DNA from: Clostridia bacterium
GTDB lineage: Bacteria; Bacillota_A; Clostridia; Oscillospirales; CAG-272
Reading direction: 5' to 3'
Length of the DNA: 8,245 nt
Assembly: GCA_017626655.1 (NCBI GenBank)
Contig: JAGAIH010000241.1
Location: 1-8,245 of the forward strand
The notes below the pieces were generated by a model. That model saw only the letters and a list, made by a program, of their open reading frames with translations. It was not told the DNA's origin and made no database searches. The position numbers were made by a program, and so were the translations under genes. Shown here one piece after another: positions 1-6,980 of the stretch (its first letter is position 1; the number at the start of each line of letters is the position of its first letter).

Positions 1-546
1 CCCGCCGCCGTCCGTGATGCCCTTGCCCACTTCGGGGGCGTCCCCGGCCGCATGGAGCGGGTGAAGCTCCCCGAGACCGATATCCCCTTCTCGGTGTTCA
101 TCGACTTCGCCCACACCCCCGACGCCCTGGAGAGTCTTCTCCGCACGGTCCATGGCTTCCGCAAGCGGGGCCAGCGCATCGTGCTGGTCTTTGGCTGTGG
201 AGGGGACCGCGACCGCTCCAAGCGCAAGGTCATGGCCCGCATCGCCTCCCGCATGGCCGACAGTCTGGTCATCACCTCCGACAACAGCCGCACCGAGGAC
301 CCCGCCGATATCATCTCGGATATCCTCCTGGGGGTGGATAAGGAGAGCGAGTTTGCCGTGGTACCCGACCGCGCCGAGGCCATCCGCTACGCCATCAAGT
401 ACGCCCGTTCGGGGGATATCATCCTCCTGGCGGGGAAGGGACACGAAACCTATGAAATTGACCGCAGGGGGAAGCATCCCTTCTGCGAAAAGGATATCGC
501 GGTGAAGGCCGCGCAGGAATTCCATACCAACCGACGGGGTGAGTGA
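1..546 (+). CDS. murE: UDP-MurNAc-tripeptide synthetase MurE (3' part, N-terminus outside window)
   Basis: Cytoplasmic ATP-dependent ligase that adds the third residue to UDP-MurNAc-L-Ala-D-Glu in peptidoglycan precursor synthesis. Only the last 181 codons are visible; the frame is open from base 1 and ends at TGA 544-546, so the N-terminal domain and ATP-binding P-loop lie upstream. Visible landmarks, numbered from the first codon here: GVPGRMERV (about 13-21), typical of the junction before the C-terminal ligase domain; DFAHTPDAL (35-43); the amino-acid selecting motif DNSRTEDP (94-101); and the C-terminal LLAGKGHETYE (142-152). The Arg in DNSR is the residue that, in meso-DAP enzymes with DNPR, contacts the diaminopimelate carboxylate, so meso-DAP is the likely substrate; Ser for Pro is unusual. 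The ATG at 52 is internal (the Met of GRMERV), not a start. murF follows after 32 bases. Family assignment is firm; substrate is inferred from the motif. Confidence 0.97.
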   Translation, partial: PAAVRDALAHFGGVPGRMERVKLPETDIPFSVFIDFAHTPDALESLLRTVHGFRKRGQRIVLVFGCGGDRDRSKRKVMARIASRMADSLVITSDNSRTEDPADIISDILLGVDKESEFAVVPDRAEAIRYAIKYARSGDIILLAGKGHETYEIDRRGKHPFCEKDIAVKAAQEFHTNRRGE

Positions 547-578
547 GTTCCCCCATCCTACGAAAGGCAGGCTACGAT

Positions 579-2039
579 ATGAAGATCACCTTAGCGACGC
601 CCCTTGCCCTCCATACCCTGGCCGCCATGGCGGGAGGGGAGCTGACCCTGCACAATATCTCCGAGGAGATGACCGTTACCCATATCTGCACCGACTCCCG
701 CGAGGCCGACGAAGGGACCCTCTTCTGCGCCATCCGCGGGGAGCGGGTGGACGGACACAGCTACATGACCAAGGCCGCCGAGCTGGGCTGTAGGGTCTTC
801 CTCTGCGAGAGAATCCCCGATCCTCTGCCTGCCGATGCCTGCGCCTTTGTGGTGGCGGAGGACACCGTGGCCGCCCTGTCGGCCCTGGCTCTGTCCCGCC
901 GTATGGGGGAAATGAAGTCTCTGCCCGCCGTGGCCATCACGGGGAGCGTGGGCAAGACCACCGCCAAGGAGATGACCGCCGCCGTCCTGTCGGCGGGGAT
1001 GACCGTCTTCAAAAAGGACGGCAACTTCAACAGCACCATCGGCCTGCCCCTGTCCTTCATGGAGATCCCTACCACCACCGAGTGCGCTGTCCTGGAGATG
1101 GGCATGAGCGGGCGGGGGGAGATCGCCGCCATGACCCGGGCGGTCCGTCCGAGCATCGCTATGATCGTCAACATCGGCTCCTCCCATCTGGAGTACCTCG
1201 GCACCCGCGAGAACATCGCCCGCGCCAAGCTGGAGATCGCTATGGGACTGCCCGAGGGCGGGACCCTGCTCATCAACGGCGACGAGCCCCTGCTGGCCAA
1301 TCTGGGGCAGGATTTCGGGGAGGATCTTCCCGTGATCCCCGAGGGAGTCCGTGTCCTGCGGGTGTCTCTGGCGGGAGATGAAAGTTCCGATTATCAAGCC
1401 ATGAACATCACCTCCCGCGAGGGCGGTATGGTCTTTGATCTCGTTACCCCCGACGGGGTATGGCGGGAGCTGTACGTCCCCGCTGTGGGTGAGCATTTTG
1501 TCTGGGCGGCCTCCTTCGCCGCCGCCGTGGGTCAGCTCTCGGGGCTGACCGAGGGACAAGTCCGCGCAGGGCTGGCCTCCTACCGTCCCGCCGCCATGCG
1601 ACAGGATATCCGCAGGCTGGGTGGGGTCACCCTCATGGTGGACTGCTACAACGCCGCGCCCGAGTCCATGAAGGCCGCTCTGTCGGCTCTCTCCCTGATC
1701 GCGGGGAGCCATCGCCGTATCGCGGTGCTGGGGGACATGAAGGAGCTGGGAGAAAACACCGTAGCCCTGCATCACTCGGTGGGTGCGTTCGCCGCCGAGG
1801 GCGGGATCGACCTGCTGGTCACGGTGGGCGAGCTGGGTGCCGAGATCGCCACGGGCGCCATGGAGGCGGGCATGAGTCCCGACGCCATCCGCATCACGGG
1901 CGGGAAGGACACCTACGAGGCCACCGCCGCTGATTTGAAATCCATCCTCCGCGAGGGGAATCACGTCCTGTTCAAGGCCAGCCGCTCCATGGCTCTGGAG
2001 ACTATGGTGGAGGCGCTGACCGCGGGACTCAACACCTGA
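579..2039 (+). CDS. murF: UDP-MurNAc-tripeptide--D-Ala-D-Ala ligase MurF
   Basis: Cytoplasmic ATP-dependent ligase that adds D-Ala-D-Ala to UDP-MurNAc-tripeptide, the last soluble precursor step. 486 residues from ATG 579, close to the usual length. N-terminal substrate-binding domain about 1-100, with TDSRE at 39-43; central ATPase domain with P-loop ITGSVGKTT (120-128), GNFNSTIGLPLS (148-159), VLEMGMSGRGEI (171-182) and NIGSSHLEYLG (198-208); RAKLEI at 215-220; C-terminal domain with DCYNAAPESM (355-364) and AVLGDMKELGE (382-392). Start choice: ATG 579 follows AAAGG at 563-567 (spacer 11) and gives a normal MurF N-terminus, MKITLATPLALHTLA. An in-frame GTG at 543 overlaps the murE stop as GTGA and would add 12 residues (MSSPILRKAGYD), but has no clear ribosome binding site. 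Oddities: Ala replaces the second Asn of the usual YNANP motif, and HFVWAASFAAAVG stands where families usually show H-x-x-x-N-A. Likely translated with murE and mraY. Confidence 0.97.
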   Translation: MKITLATPLALHTLAAMAGGELTLHNISEEMTVTHICTDSREADEGTLFCAIRGERVDGHSYMTKAAELGCRVFLCERIPDPLPADACAFVVAEDTVAALSALALSRRMGEMKSLPAVAITGSVGKTTAKEMTAAVLSAGMTVFKKDGNFNSTIGLPLSFMEIPTTTECAVLEMGMSGRGEIAAMTRAVRPSIAMIVNIGSSHLEYLGTRENIARAKLEIAMGLPEGGTLLINGDEPLLANLGQDFGEDLPVIPEGVRVLRVSLAGDESSDYQAMNITSREGGMVFDLVTPDGVWRELYVPAVGEHFVWAASFAAAVGQLSGLTEGQVRAGLASYRPAAMRQDIRRLGGVTLMVDCYNAAPESMKAALSALSLIAGSHRRIAVLGDMKELGENTVALHHSVGAFAAEGGIDLLVTVGELGAEIATGAMEAGMSPDAIRITGGKDTYEATAADLKSILREGNHVLFKASRSMALETMVEALTAGLNT

Positions 2040-2078
2040 ACGAATTCAAAAAACGCACAAAAAGGAAAGGAACACGGT

Positions 2079-3110
2079 ATGCACGAGTTTTATCAAACCA
2101 ATTTTTACATCATCCTGGGCATCATGGCGGCGGCCGCTTTTGGGCTGACCCTGCTCTTCGGGCGTATCGCGCTCCCCATCCTCCGCGCCAAAAAGGCGGG
2201 ACAGCCCATCAATGAGTACGTCACCGCCCACCAGTCCAAGGCGGGTACCCCCACCATGGGCGGTATCTCCTTCGTGCCCGCCTTCCTGGCGGTCATGCTG
2301 GCCTTCTGTATCTACTTTGTGCTGACCTACGGCACCTACTGGGCCTTTGAGCTGATCCCTGTGGCCCTGGTCTGCCTGTACGGTCTGGCCCACGCCGCCA
2401 TCGGCTTCGTGGACGACTACTTCAAGCTCCTCCGCCGCCACAACGAGGGCTTGACCGAGAAGCAGAAGCTGGTGCTGCAGGTCACCGCCGCCGCCGCCTT
2501 CGTGGCCATGATGGCCATCACGGACAATCTGGAGACCGCTCTCCACATCCCCTTCACCGAGATCCACTGGGAGCTTGGCTGGTTCGCCTATCCCCTCTAC
2601 ATCCTGGTCATGGTGGGCTTTGTCAACGCCACCAACATCACCGACGGTCTGGACGGCCTGTCCTCCTCGGTCTGCGCCACCGTGGCGGCCTTTATCGTGG
2701 CCTTTGCCGTGGCCGAGTGGTATCTGCACTCGGACGGCACCACCGACATGGTGGGCTTCATGGGCGCTACCCTCTTTGGCTGTGTCATCGGCTTCCTCAT
2801 GTACAACCACCATCCCGCCAAGATGTTCATGGGTGACACGGGCTCTCTGTTCCTGGGCGCCGTCATCATGGGCTGTGCCATCATGGCGGGGGAGCTGATC
2901 CTCTTCGTGCTGGCGGGCTTCATGTTCGTCATTGAGATGCTCTCCAGCCTGATCCAGATTGCCGGCTACAAGCTGACCAAGAAGCGTATCTTCAAGATGG
3001 CTCCTCTCCACCACCACTTTGAGAAGTGCGGCTGGAAGGAGACCGACATCGTTTGGCTGTTCACCCTCGTCTCCCTGGTGTTCTGCGCCGCGGCGTGGCT
3101 GGGGAGATAA
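2079..3110 (+). CDS. mraY: Phospho-MurNAc-pentapeptide transferase MraY (lipid I synthase)
   Basis: Integral membrane enzyme that transfers phospho-MurNAc-pentapeptide from UDP to undecaprenyl phosphate, giving lipid I and UMP. 343 residues, within the usual size, with about ten hydrophobic segments. Family landmarks: HQSKAGTPTMGG (51-62); VDDYFKLLRRHNEGLTEKQK (111-130), with the Asp pair at 112-113 matching the essential Asp pair of known MraY enzymes; NATNITDGLDGL (183-194); NHHPAKMFMGDTGSLFLGA (243-261), with D253 as the likely third catalytic Asp; and the HHHFEKCGWKE loop (311-321) with the conserved His cluster. The start is set by a doubled ribosome binding site, AAAGGAAAGGAA at 2061-2072, 6 bases before ATG. 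The gap from murF is 39 bases, and 47 bases lead to ftsW, neither with a terminator, so one operon is likely. In Bacillus murD follows mraY; here it is missing. Function is certain at family level. Confidence 0.98.
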   Translation: MHEFYQTNFYIILGIMAAAAFGLTLLFGRIALPILRAKKAGQPINEYVTAHQSKAGTPTMGGISFVPAFLAVMLAFCIYFVLTYGTYWAFELIPVALVCLYGLAHAAIGFVDDYFKLLRRHNEGLTEKQKLVLQVTAAAAFVAMMAITDNLETALHIPFTEIHWELGWFAYPLYILVMVGFVNATNITDGLDGLSSSVCATVAAFIVAFAVAEWYLHSDGTTDMVGFMGATLFGCVIGFLMYNHHPAKMFMGDTGSLFLGAVIMGCAIMAGELILFVLAGFMFVIEMLSSLIQIAGYKLTKKRIFKMAPLHHHFEKCGWKETDIVWLFTLVSLVFCAAAWLGR

Positions 3111-3157
3111 GAGACGGCCCAAAAATCCCAATCCACAGGAAAGAGAGGTGAGGCTCC

Positions 3158-4522
3158 ATGAAATGGCAATTCCCCCGCAAGGTGGCGGATAAGACCCGCG
3201 AGATCCTTGGCAAGGCCAAAAAGCAGGCCTCCCGCCATACCTTCAACAAGGAGGGCGCCAAGCGCCTGGGCTCCGACGTGGAGCAGGGCTTGAACGTCCT
3301 GGGCGACCGTCTGGACACCGCCATTGAGCCAAACGATCCCATCTACCACGAGCCCGTCCACAAGAAGCCTCCCGTGGAGGAGGACACCGAGCGGGTGCTG
3401 ACCCGCGGTCCCGTGGACTACTATTTCCTCTTCATCGTGGTGGCCCTCTGCCTCTTCGGCGCGGTCATGGCCTTCTCGGCCAGCTCGGTCTACGCCGCCC
3501 AGTACCACGACGATCCCGCCTACTACGTCAAGCGGCATATCATCTACCTGGTCCTGGCCGCCGCCGTAACGGTCCCCTTCGTGCTGAAGGCGCGGCCCTG
3601 GTTCTGGCGCTTCTTCGGGGTGGCCTCCTACGCCATTTCGGTGGTGCTTCTCCTGCTGGTGCTGATCATCGGCTCCAGCTACGGCTCGGGCGCCACGAGA
3701 TGGATCCAGCTGGGACCCATTTCCATCCAGCCCTCCGAGATCGCCAAAATGGCGGTCATTCTCTGCATCGCCCTCATCATGAGCAAGTACGAACGGCAGA
3801 TCCAAAACCGCCAGAAGTTCGGCGGACAGTTCCGCTACGGCGTGCTGTATCCCATGATCGTCTTCGGCTTCATCTGCGCCCTGGTCATGCTGGAGCATCA
3901 CCTGTCGGGCATCATCATCATCGGCCTCATGGGCCTTGTGACCATGTACATAGGCGGCACCGACAAGAAGTGGTTCCTGTGGCTCTTTGCCATCGGCGGG
4001 ACCGCCGTGGTGCTGGTGCTTCTGGTATCGGATTACGCCATGCTCCGCGTCACCACCTGGCTCAATATTGAGAACGTGGACCCCCTGGGCTCGGCCTGGC
4101 AGACCCTCCAGGGCCTCAACGCCATCGGCTCGGGCGGCTTCTTCGGCCGCGGCCTGGGCAACAGCCAGCAGAAGTACGGCTACGTCTCCCAGCCCCAGAA
4201 CGACTTCATCTTCACCATCGTCTGCGAGGAGCTGGGCTTCATCGGCGCCCTGGCTGTGGTCCTGCTCTTCGGCCTCTTGGTCTGGAGAGGCTTCCGCATC
4301 GCCGCCAAGGCCCCCGACAAGTTCTGTTCCATCGTGGTCTACGGCCTCATTGCCAAGGTGGCCCTCCAGACCATCCTGAACATCGCGGTGGTGACCAACT
4401 CCATCCCCAACACGGGTATCGCCCTCCCCTTCTTCTCCTCGGGCGGTACCTCGCTGATCTTGCAGATCTTTGAGATGGGGATCATACTGTCGATATCGCG
4501 GTATTCTTATCAGAAAAGATAA
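3158..4522 (+). CDS. ftsW: SEDS peptidoglycan glycosyltransferase FtsW/SpoVE
   Basis: Polytopic SEDS protein that polymerises lipid II into glycan at the septum together with a class B PBP. 454 residues; most relatives have about 360-400. The excess is an N-terminal charged, Lys-rich segment of about 88 residues (MKWQFPRKVADKTREILGKA onward) before the first membrane helix, YYFLFIVVALCLFGAVMAF (88-106). Core landmarks: GATRWIQLGPISIQPSEIAK (178-197), MLEHHLSGIIII (244-255), GLNAIGSGGFFGRGLGNSQQ (319-338), SQPQNDFIFTIVCEELG (344-360), where D349 matches the catalytic Asp of SEDS enzymes, and NTGIALPFFSSGGTSL (418-433). ATG 3158 has a good site, GAGGTGAGG at 3145-3153. An in-frame GTG at 3395 (V80) after GGAGGAGG 3376-3383 would give 375 residues, the canonical length. 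Context with mraY and murG favours a division FtsW; FtsW versus sporulation SpoVE cannot be separated by sequence here. RodA is less likely because of the dcw context. Confidence 0.95.
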   Translation: MKWQFPRKVADKTREILGKAKKQASRHTFNKEGAKRLGSDVEQGLNVLGDRLDTAIEPNDPIYHEPVHKKPPVEEDTERVLTRGPVDYYFLFIVVALCLFGAVMAFSASSVYAAQYHDDPAYYVKRHIIYLVLAAAVTVPFVLKARPWFWRFFGVASYAISVVLLLLVLIIGSSYGSGATRWIQLGPISIQPSEIAKMAVILCIALIMSKYERQIQNRQKFGGQFRYGVLYPMIVFGFICALVMLEHHLSGIIIIGLMGLVTMYIGGTDKKWFLWLFAIGGTAVVLVLLVSDYAMLRVTTWLNIENVDPLGSAWQTLQGLNAIGSGGFFGRGLGNSQQKYGYVSQPQNDFIFTIVCEELGFIGALAVVLLFGLLVWRGFRIAAKAPDKFCSIVVYGLIAKVALQTILNIAVVTNSIPNTGIALPFFSSGGTSLILQIFEMGIILSISRYSYQKR

Positions 4523-4542
4523 ATTGCAGTTTAGCGGTCGGA

Positions 4543-4580
4543 GATCGAATTCGTAATTCGTAATGCGTAATTCGTAATTG
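4543..4580 (+). repeat. Left inverted arm of the palindromic element
   Basis: The arm starts GATCGAATTCG and repeats AATTCGT with period 7 (one unit reads AATGCGT). It mismatches the reverse complement of the right arm only at arm positions 5, 18, 22 and 37. Confidence 0.85.
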
Positions 4581-4710
4581 AGGAAGTCTTTCGACGAAGC
4601 GAAAGCCGATCATTTGGTGATTCATAAAAATCCTTTTCTTGAATATCTATTATCCATCAATGGAAATTTTGCTATGTTGAGCGATATGATCTATCCCTTA
4701 CCATAAGATC

Positions 4711-4733
4711 ACATTTTGCCAACGGCAAAATGT
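4711..4733. repeat. Perfect 10-bp stem hairpin inside the element
   Basis: ACATTTTGCC, then AAC, then GGCAAAATGT: a perfect 10-bp inverted repeat with a 3-base loop. It is followed by TTC rather than a T run, so it is a poor terminator candidate. It lies just inside the right arm and is likely a structural part of the element. Confidence 0.8.
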
Positions 4734-4738
4734 TTCAT

Positions 4739-4776
4739 CCATTACGAATTACGAATTGCGAATTACGAATTTGATC
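4739..4776 (-). repeat. Right inverted arm of the palindromic element
   Basis: Read on the + strand it is built of ACGAATT units (one reads GCGAATT) and ends TTTGATC. It is the inverted partner of 4543-4580 with 34 of 38 positions matching. Confidence 0.85.
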
Positions 4777-4814
4777 GATAAACCCAAATTTGACCCCAAG
4801 AAAGGAGCGCCTGT

Positions 4815-5939
4815 ATGCGTATTCTCATGACAGGCGGCGGCACCGCGGGACACGTCAATCCCGCCCTGGCCATCGCCGCGACCATCAAAGAGCATCACCC
4901 CGACGCCGAGATCGCCTTCGTGGCGTCCACCCAGCCCCGCGACAAGGCGGTGGACCTGGTGCCCAGAGCGGGATACCCCCTCCACACCGTCCACATCCGA
5001 GGCCTGGCCAGGCCCTACTACACTCCCGCCAATCTCAAGCTCCCCTTCCTCATGGTCAAATCCCGCAGGGAGGCGGCGGCCCTCATCCGCGAGTTCAAGC
5101 CCGACCTCATCGTGGGTACGGGGGGATTCGCCTGCTGGCCCCTGTGCAGTATGGGCAAGAAAATGGGAGTCCCCACGGTTCTTCACGAGTCCAACGCCAT
5201 TCTCGGAAAAGCGATCAAGCAGCTCAAAAACAGCGTTGACCTGATCCTGGTCAACTTCGATGAAACCCTCCGCCGCCTGGACGAAAAAGGGAAGCATTCC
5301 CCCGCCCTTCGGGTGGGCAACCCCATGATGCCCGGCTTCGCTACCGTCTCCCGTCGGGAGGCCCGCAAGGCCCTGGGGCTTTCCCCCGACGATCTCTACA
5401 TCCTCTCCTTCGGCGGGAGCCTGGGGGCCGAGTACGTCAACGACGCGGTGGTCAAGCTGGCCGCCGAGCTGACCGAGAATCCTCGGGTGAAGCTCATCCA
5501 CGCCGCGGGCAAGCGGGACTACGACCGCATCCGCGCCGATTGGGACGCCACCGCCGCAGGCCGATGCGACCGCATGACCCTGGTGGACTACATCTACGAT
5601 ATGCCCATCCGAATGGCCGCCGCCGATCTGGTGATCTCCCGCGCGGGCGCCATGTCCATTTCCGAGCTGGCCTTGACCGGCAAGGCGGCGGTGCTGATCC
5701 CCTCCCCCTACGTACCCGAGAACCACCAGTTCAAGAACGCCATGGCCCTGGTGGATCAGGGCGCGGCCATCTGTGTGGAGGAAAAGACCCTCACCGAGGG
5801 GGCGCTGACCGCCACCGTGAGGTCCCTCCTGGACAGCCCCGACCGACGCGCCGCCATGGAGGCCCGCATCCGCGACTTCGCCTGCCCCGACGCCAACGAG
5901 CGCATTTACGGCTCTCTCATGGGGCTGATGAGGCCCTGA
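4815..5939 (+). CDS. murG: UDP-GlcNAc:lipid I N-acetylglucosaminyltransferase MurG (lipid II synthase)
   Basis: Peripheral membrane GT-B glycosyltransferase on the cytoplasmic face; it adds GlcNAc to lipid I to make lipid II, the substrate of FtsW. 374 residues, normal length. N-terminal acceptor domain: glycine loop MTGGGTAGHVNPAL (5-18), second loop GTGGFACWP (101-109), HESNAILGKA (124-133) where most relatives have HEQN. Linker and C-terminal UDP-GlcNAc domain: RVGNPMMP (166-173), LSFGGSLGAEYVND (197-210), DYIYDMPIRMAAADLVISRA (258-277) continuing to GAMSISEL (277-284), then IPSPYVPENHQFKNA (295-309), which contains the nucleotide-sugar binding signature. ATG 4815 follows AAAGGAG 4801-4807. 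It is separated from ftsW by the palindromic element and from divIB by 35 bases. The Gln-to-Ser change in HEQN and Ala in GGTAGH are within what I would expect of Clostridia but are not verified. Confidence 0.97.
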   Translation: MRILMTGGGTAGHVNPALAIAATIKEHHPDAEIAFVASTQPRDKAVDLVPRAGYPLHTVHIRGLARPYYTPANLKLPFLMVKSRREAAALIREFKPDLIVGTGGFACWPLCSMGKKMGVPTVLHESNAILGKAIKQLKNSVDLILVNFDETLRRLDEKGKHSPALRVGNPMMPGFATVSRREARKALGLSPDDLYILSFGGSLGAEYVNDAVVKLAAELTENPRVKLIHAAGKRDYDRIRADWDATAAGRCDRMTLVDYIYDMPIRMAAADLVISRAGAMSISELALTGKAAVLIPSPYVPENHQFKNAMALVDQGAAICVEEKTLTEGALTATVRSLLDSPDRRAAMEARIRDFACPDANERIYGSLMGLMRP

Positions 5940-5974
5940 TCGTTAAAAATTTCATCAAAGGAGCTGGAGACAGT

Positions 5975-6937
5975 ATGAAAAAGATTCGCATACCCCGCCC
6001 CCGAAAAACGCGTACTTTCTCCGAGAAATTCGGACGGAACAGCCGCCCCTTCGGCAGCGGGGAGAAGCATACCCCCGCCGATTACGGCTCCATTCCCTTC
6101 CTCCTGCTCTGTATGCTGGGAGGTGTTGTCCTGACCGTAGCGGTGATGCTTTTGGGCAAGCTCTGGAAGGTGACCGATATCACCGCCGCCGAGGGGAGCT
6201 ACTATTCCTCCTCCGCCGTGGTGGCCTCTCTGGGGGTGGAAGCGGGGGACGAGATGTTGGGCTTCGATGGCTCTACCGCGATCAAGGAGCTTCGTCAGCG
6301 GCTGCCCCTTCTGGACCGCGTTAAGGTCCGCAAGCACCTGAACGGCACGGTCTCGGTGACCTTCACCGAGGTGGAGGAGCTGTACTACACCCAACACAAC
6401 CAGAACTACTACATCATCGACGCTAAGACTCACGAGGTCCTCTGCGTCATGGCCAAGCCCGACGAGGCCCGACGGGTGGGAGCGGTCTACCTGGGCCTTC
6501 CCGAGTGTACCCGCGTGCGGGTGGGGGAGGAGCTGAGCTTCGTGGTCCTGCCCTACGCCCCCGAGACAGAGGCCCCCGAGATCTCCACCTACGAGCTGGA
6601 GACCGACGAGCCCGAGAAGGAGAACGCCTACGTCTTCGACTTCGTGGAGACTCTCATGTCCTCCACCCTCTCCGAGCGGGTGGTGGGCATGGAGCTGGGG
6701 GACCGCTACGACCTCTGGCTGATGCTGAACGGCGGGGTGCGGGTGAAGGTAGGCGGCATGGACGAGCTGGAGCGCAAGCTCTCGGTGGTGGACAGCGCCC
6801 TTTCCAAAATGGCTCAGGACGGAGGCCTGTCAAGCGGACTGCCCATCCTGGTGGACGTGTCCGACCCCGCCCGCGTCATCTGCCGCGTTTCCCCCGAGAT
6901 CGGGCTGCCCGACTGGGCCCTGAACCTCGCGTCCTGA
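5975..6937 (+). CDS. ftsQ: Cell division protein DivIB/FtsQ
   Basis: Bitopic divisome protein, part of the FtsQ/DivIB-FtsL-FtsB complex that links early ring assembly to septal synthesis. 320 residues from ATG 5975, set by AAAGGAG at 5957-5963 (spacer 11). Basic cytoplasmic N-terminus (about 1-36: [14 protein letters not shown] and on); one membrane helix, [20 protein letters not shown] (37-56) and a few more residues to about 62; POTRA-like domain about 65-137 ([20 protein letters not shown] through [17 protein letters not shown]), then the extracellular beta domain. A Glu-rich, Pro-containing stretch at 197-218 ([20 protein letters not shown]) interrupts the beta domain, like a linker or insertion. 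The frame stays open upstream to 5540, but that part overlaps murG out of frame and is not coding. Overall sequence conservation in this family is weak; the call rests on topology, POTRA pattern and position before ftsZ. Confidence 0.9.
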   Translation: MKKIRIPRPRKTRTFSEKFGRNSRPFGSGEKHTPADYGSIPFLLLCMLGGVVLTVAVMLLGKLWKVTDITAAEGSYYSSSAVVASLGVEAGDEMLGFDGSTAIKELRQRLPLLDRVKVRKHLNGTVSVTFTEVEELYYTQHNQNYYIIDAKTHEVLCVMAKPDEARRVGAVYLGLPECTRVRVGEELSFVVLPYAPETEAPEISTYELETDEPEKENAYVFDFVETLMSSTLSERVVGMELGDRYDLWLMLNGGVRVKVGGMDELERKLSVVDSALSKMAQDGGLSSGLPILVDVSDPARVICRVSPEIGLPDWALNLAS

Positions 6938-6980
6938 TCCGGGGAAAAACGGAAAAGCATTCGTCCCACATTCCCCATGC

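Larger units (their letters stand above)
4543..4776. mobile_element. MITE-like palindromic element, non-autonomous, about 234 bp
   Basis: Two arms at 4543-4580 and 4739-4776 are inverted copies: aligned as reverse complements they match at 34 of 38 positions with no gap. Each arm is made of about four copies of the 7-mer AATTCGT. The roughly 158-bp interior is AT-rich, holds two smaller hairpins (4588-4605 and 4711-4733) and no convincing gene. GATCGA occurs at both borders (4543-4548 and 4773-4778) and could be a 6-bp target duplication, but because GATC is itself palindromic it may simply be part of the inverted end. Small size, inverted ends, no transposase and contrasting base composition fit a MITE or a dispersed palindromic repeat. 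Mobility is inferred; no second copy is visible here. If transcribed with ftsW and murG, it would form a long hairpin upstream of murG. Confidence 0.7.
4523..4814. other. AT-rich intergenic region between ftsW and murG
   Basis: This 292-bp gap is sharply more AT-rich than the flanking genes and is the longest break inside the murE-divIB run. Most of it (4543-4776) is a palindromic MITE-like element. The remainder is the 20 bases after the ftsW stop and 38 bases before murG, which carry the murG ribosome binding site AAAGGAG at 4801-4807 (spacer 7). AATTTGA is repeated directly at 4768-4774 and 4787-4793. I see no rho-independent terminator with a clear T tract outside the element and no convincing promoter for murG. 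Confidence 0.9.

Noticed and set aside
543..578. GTG start for murF overlapping the murE stop (GTGA)
   Set aside because: Translational coupling is possible, but ATG 579 has the ribosome binding site and gives the expected N-terminus; the 12 extra residues resemble nothing in the family.
591..1964. Long open frame of 457 codons on the - strand opposite murF
   Set aside because: It mirrors the codon bias of murF, is rich in Gly, His and Gln, shows no family motif and has no credible gene context. The same holds for - strand frames at 2046-3131, 2966-3901, 4749-5726 and 6988-7977.
4578..4706. 42-codon open frame inside the palindromic element (TTG start, contains HKNPFLEYLLSINGNF)
   Set aside because: It has no ribosome binding site, begins only because an arm supplies a TAA, and an open run of this length is likely by chance over six frames. 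It would deserve reconsideration only if conserved in other copies.
4543..4776. CRISPR-like or tandem direct-repeat array
   Set aside because: The 7-bp units are contiguous without spacers and arranged as two inverted arms.
5540..5974. Upstream in-frame extension of the ftsQ reading frame
   Set aside because: It overlaps murG out of frame, has an Arg/Pro/Gly-rich translation typical of a shadow frame, and the good ribosome binding site at 5957-5963 points to ATG 5975.
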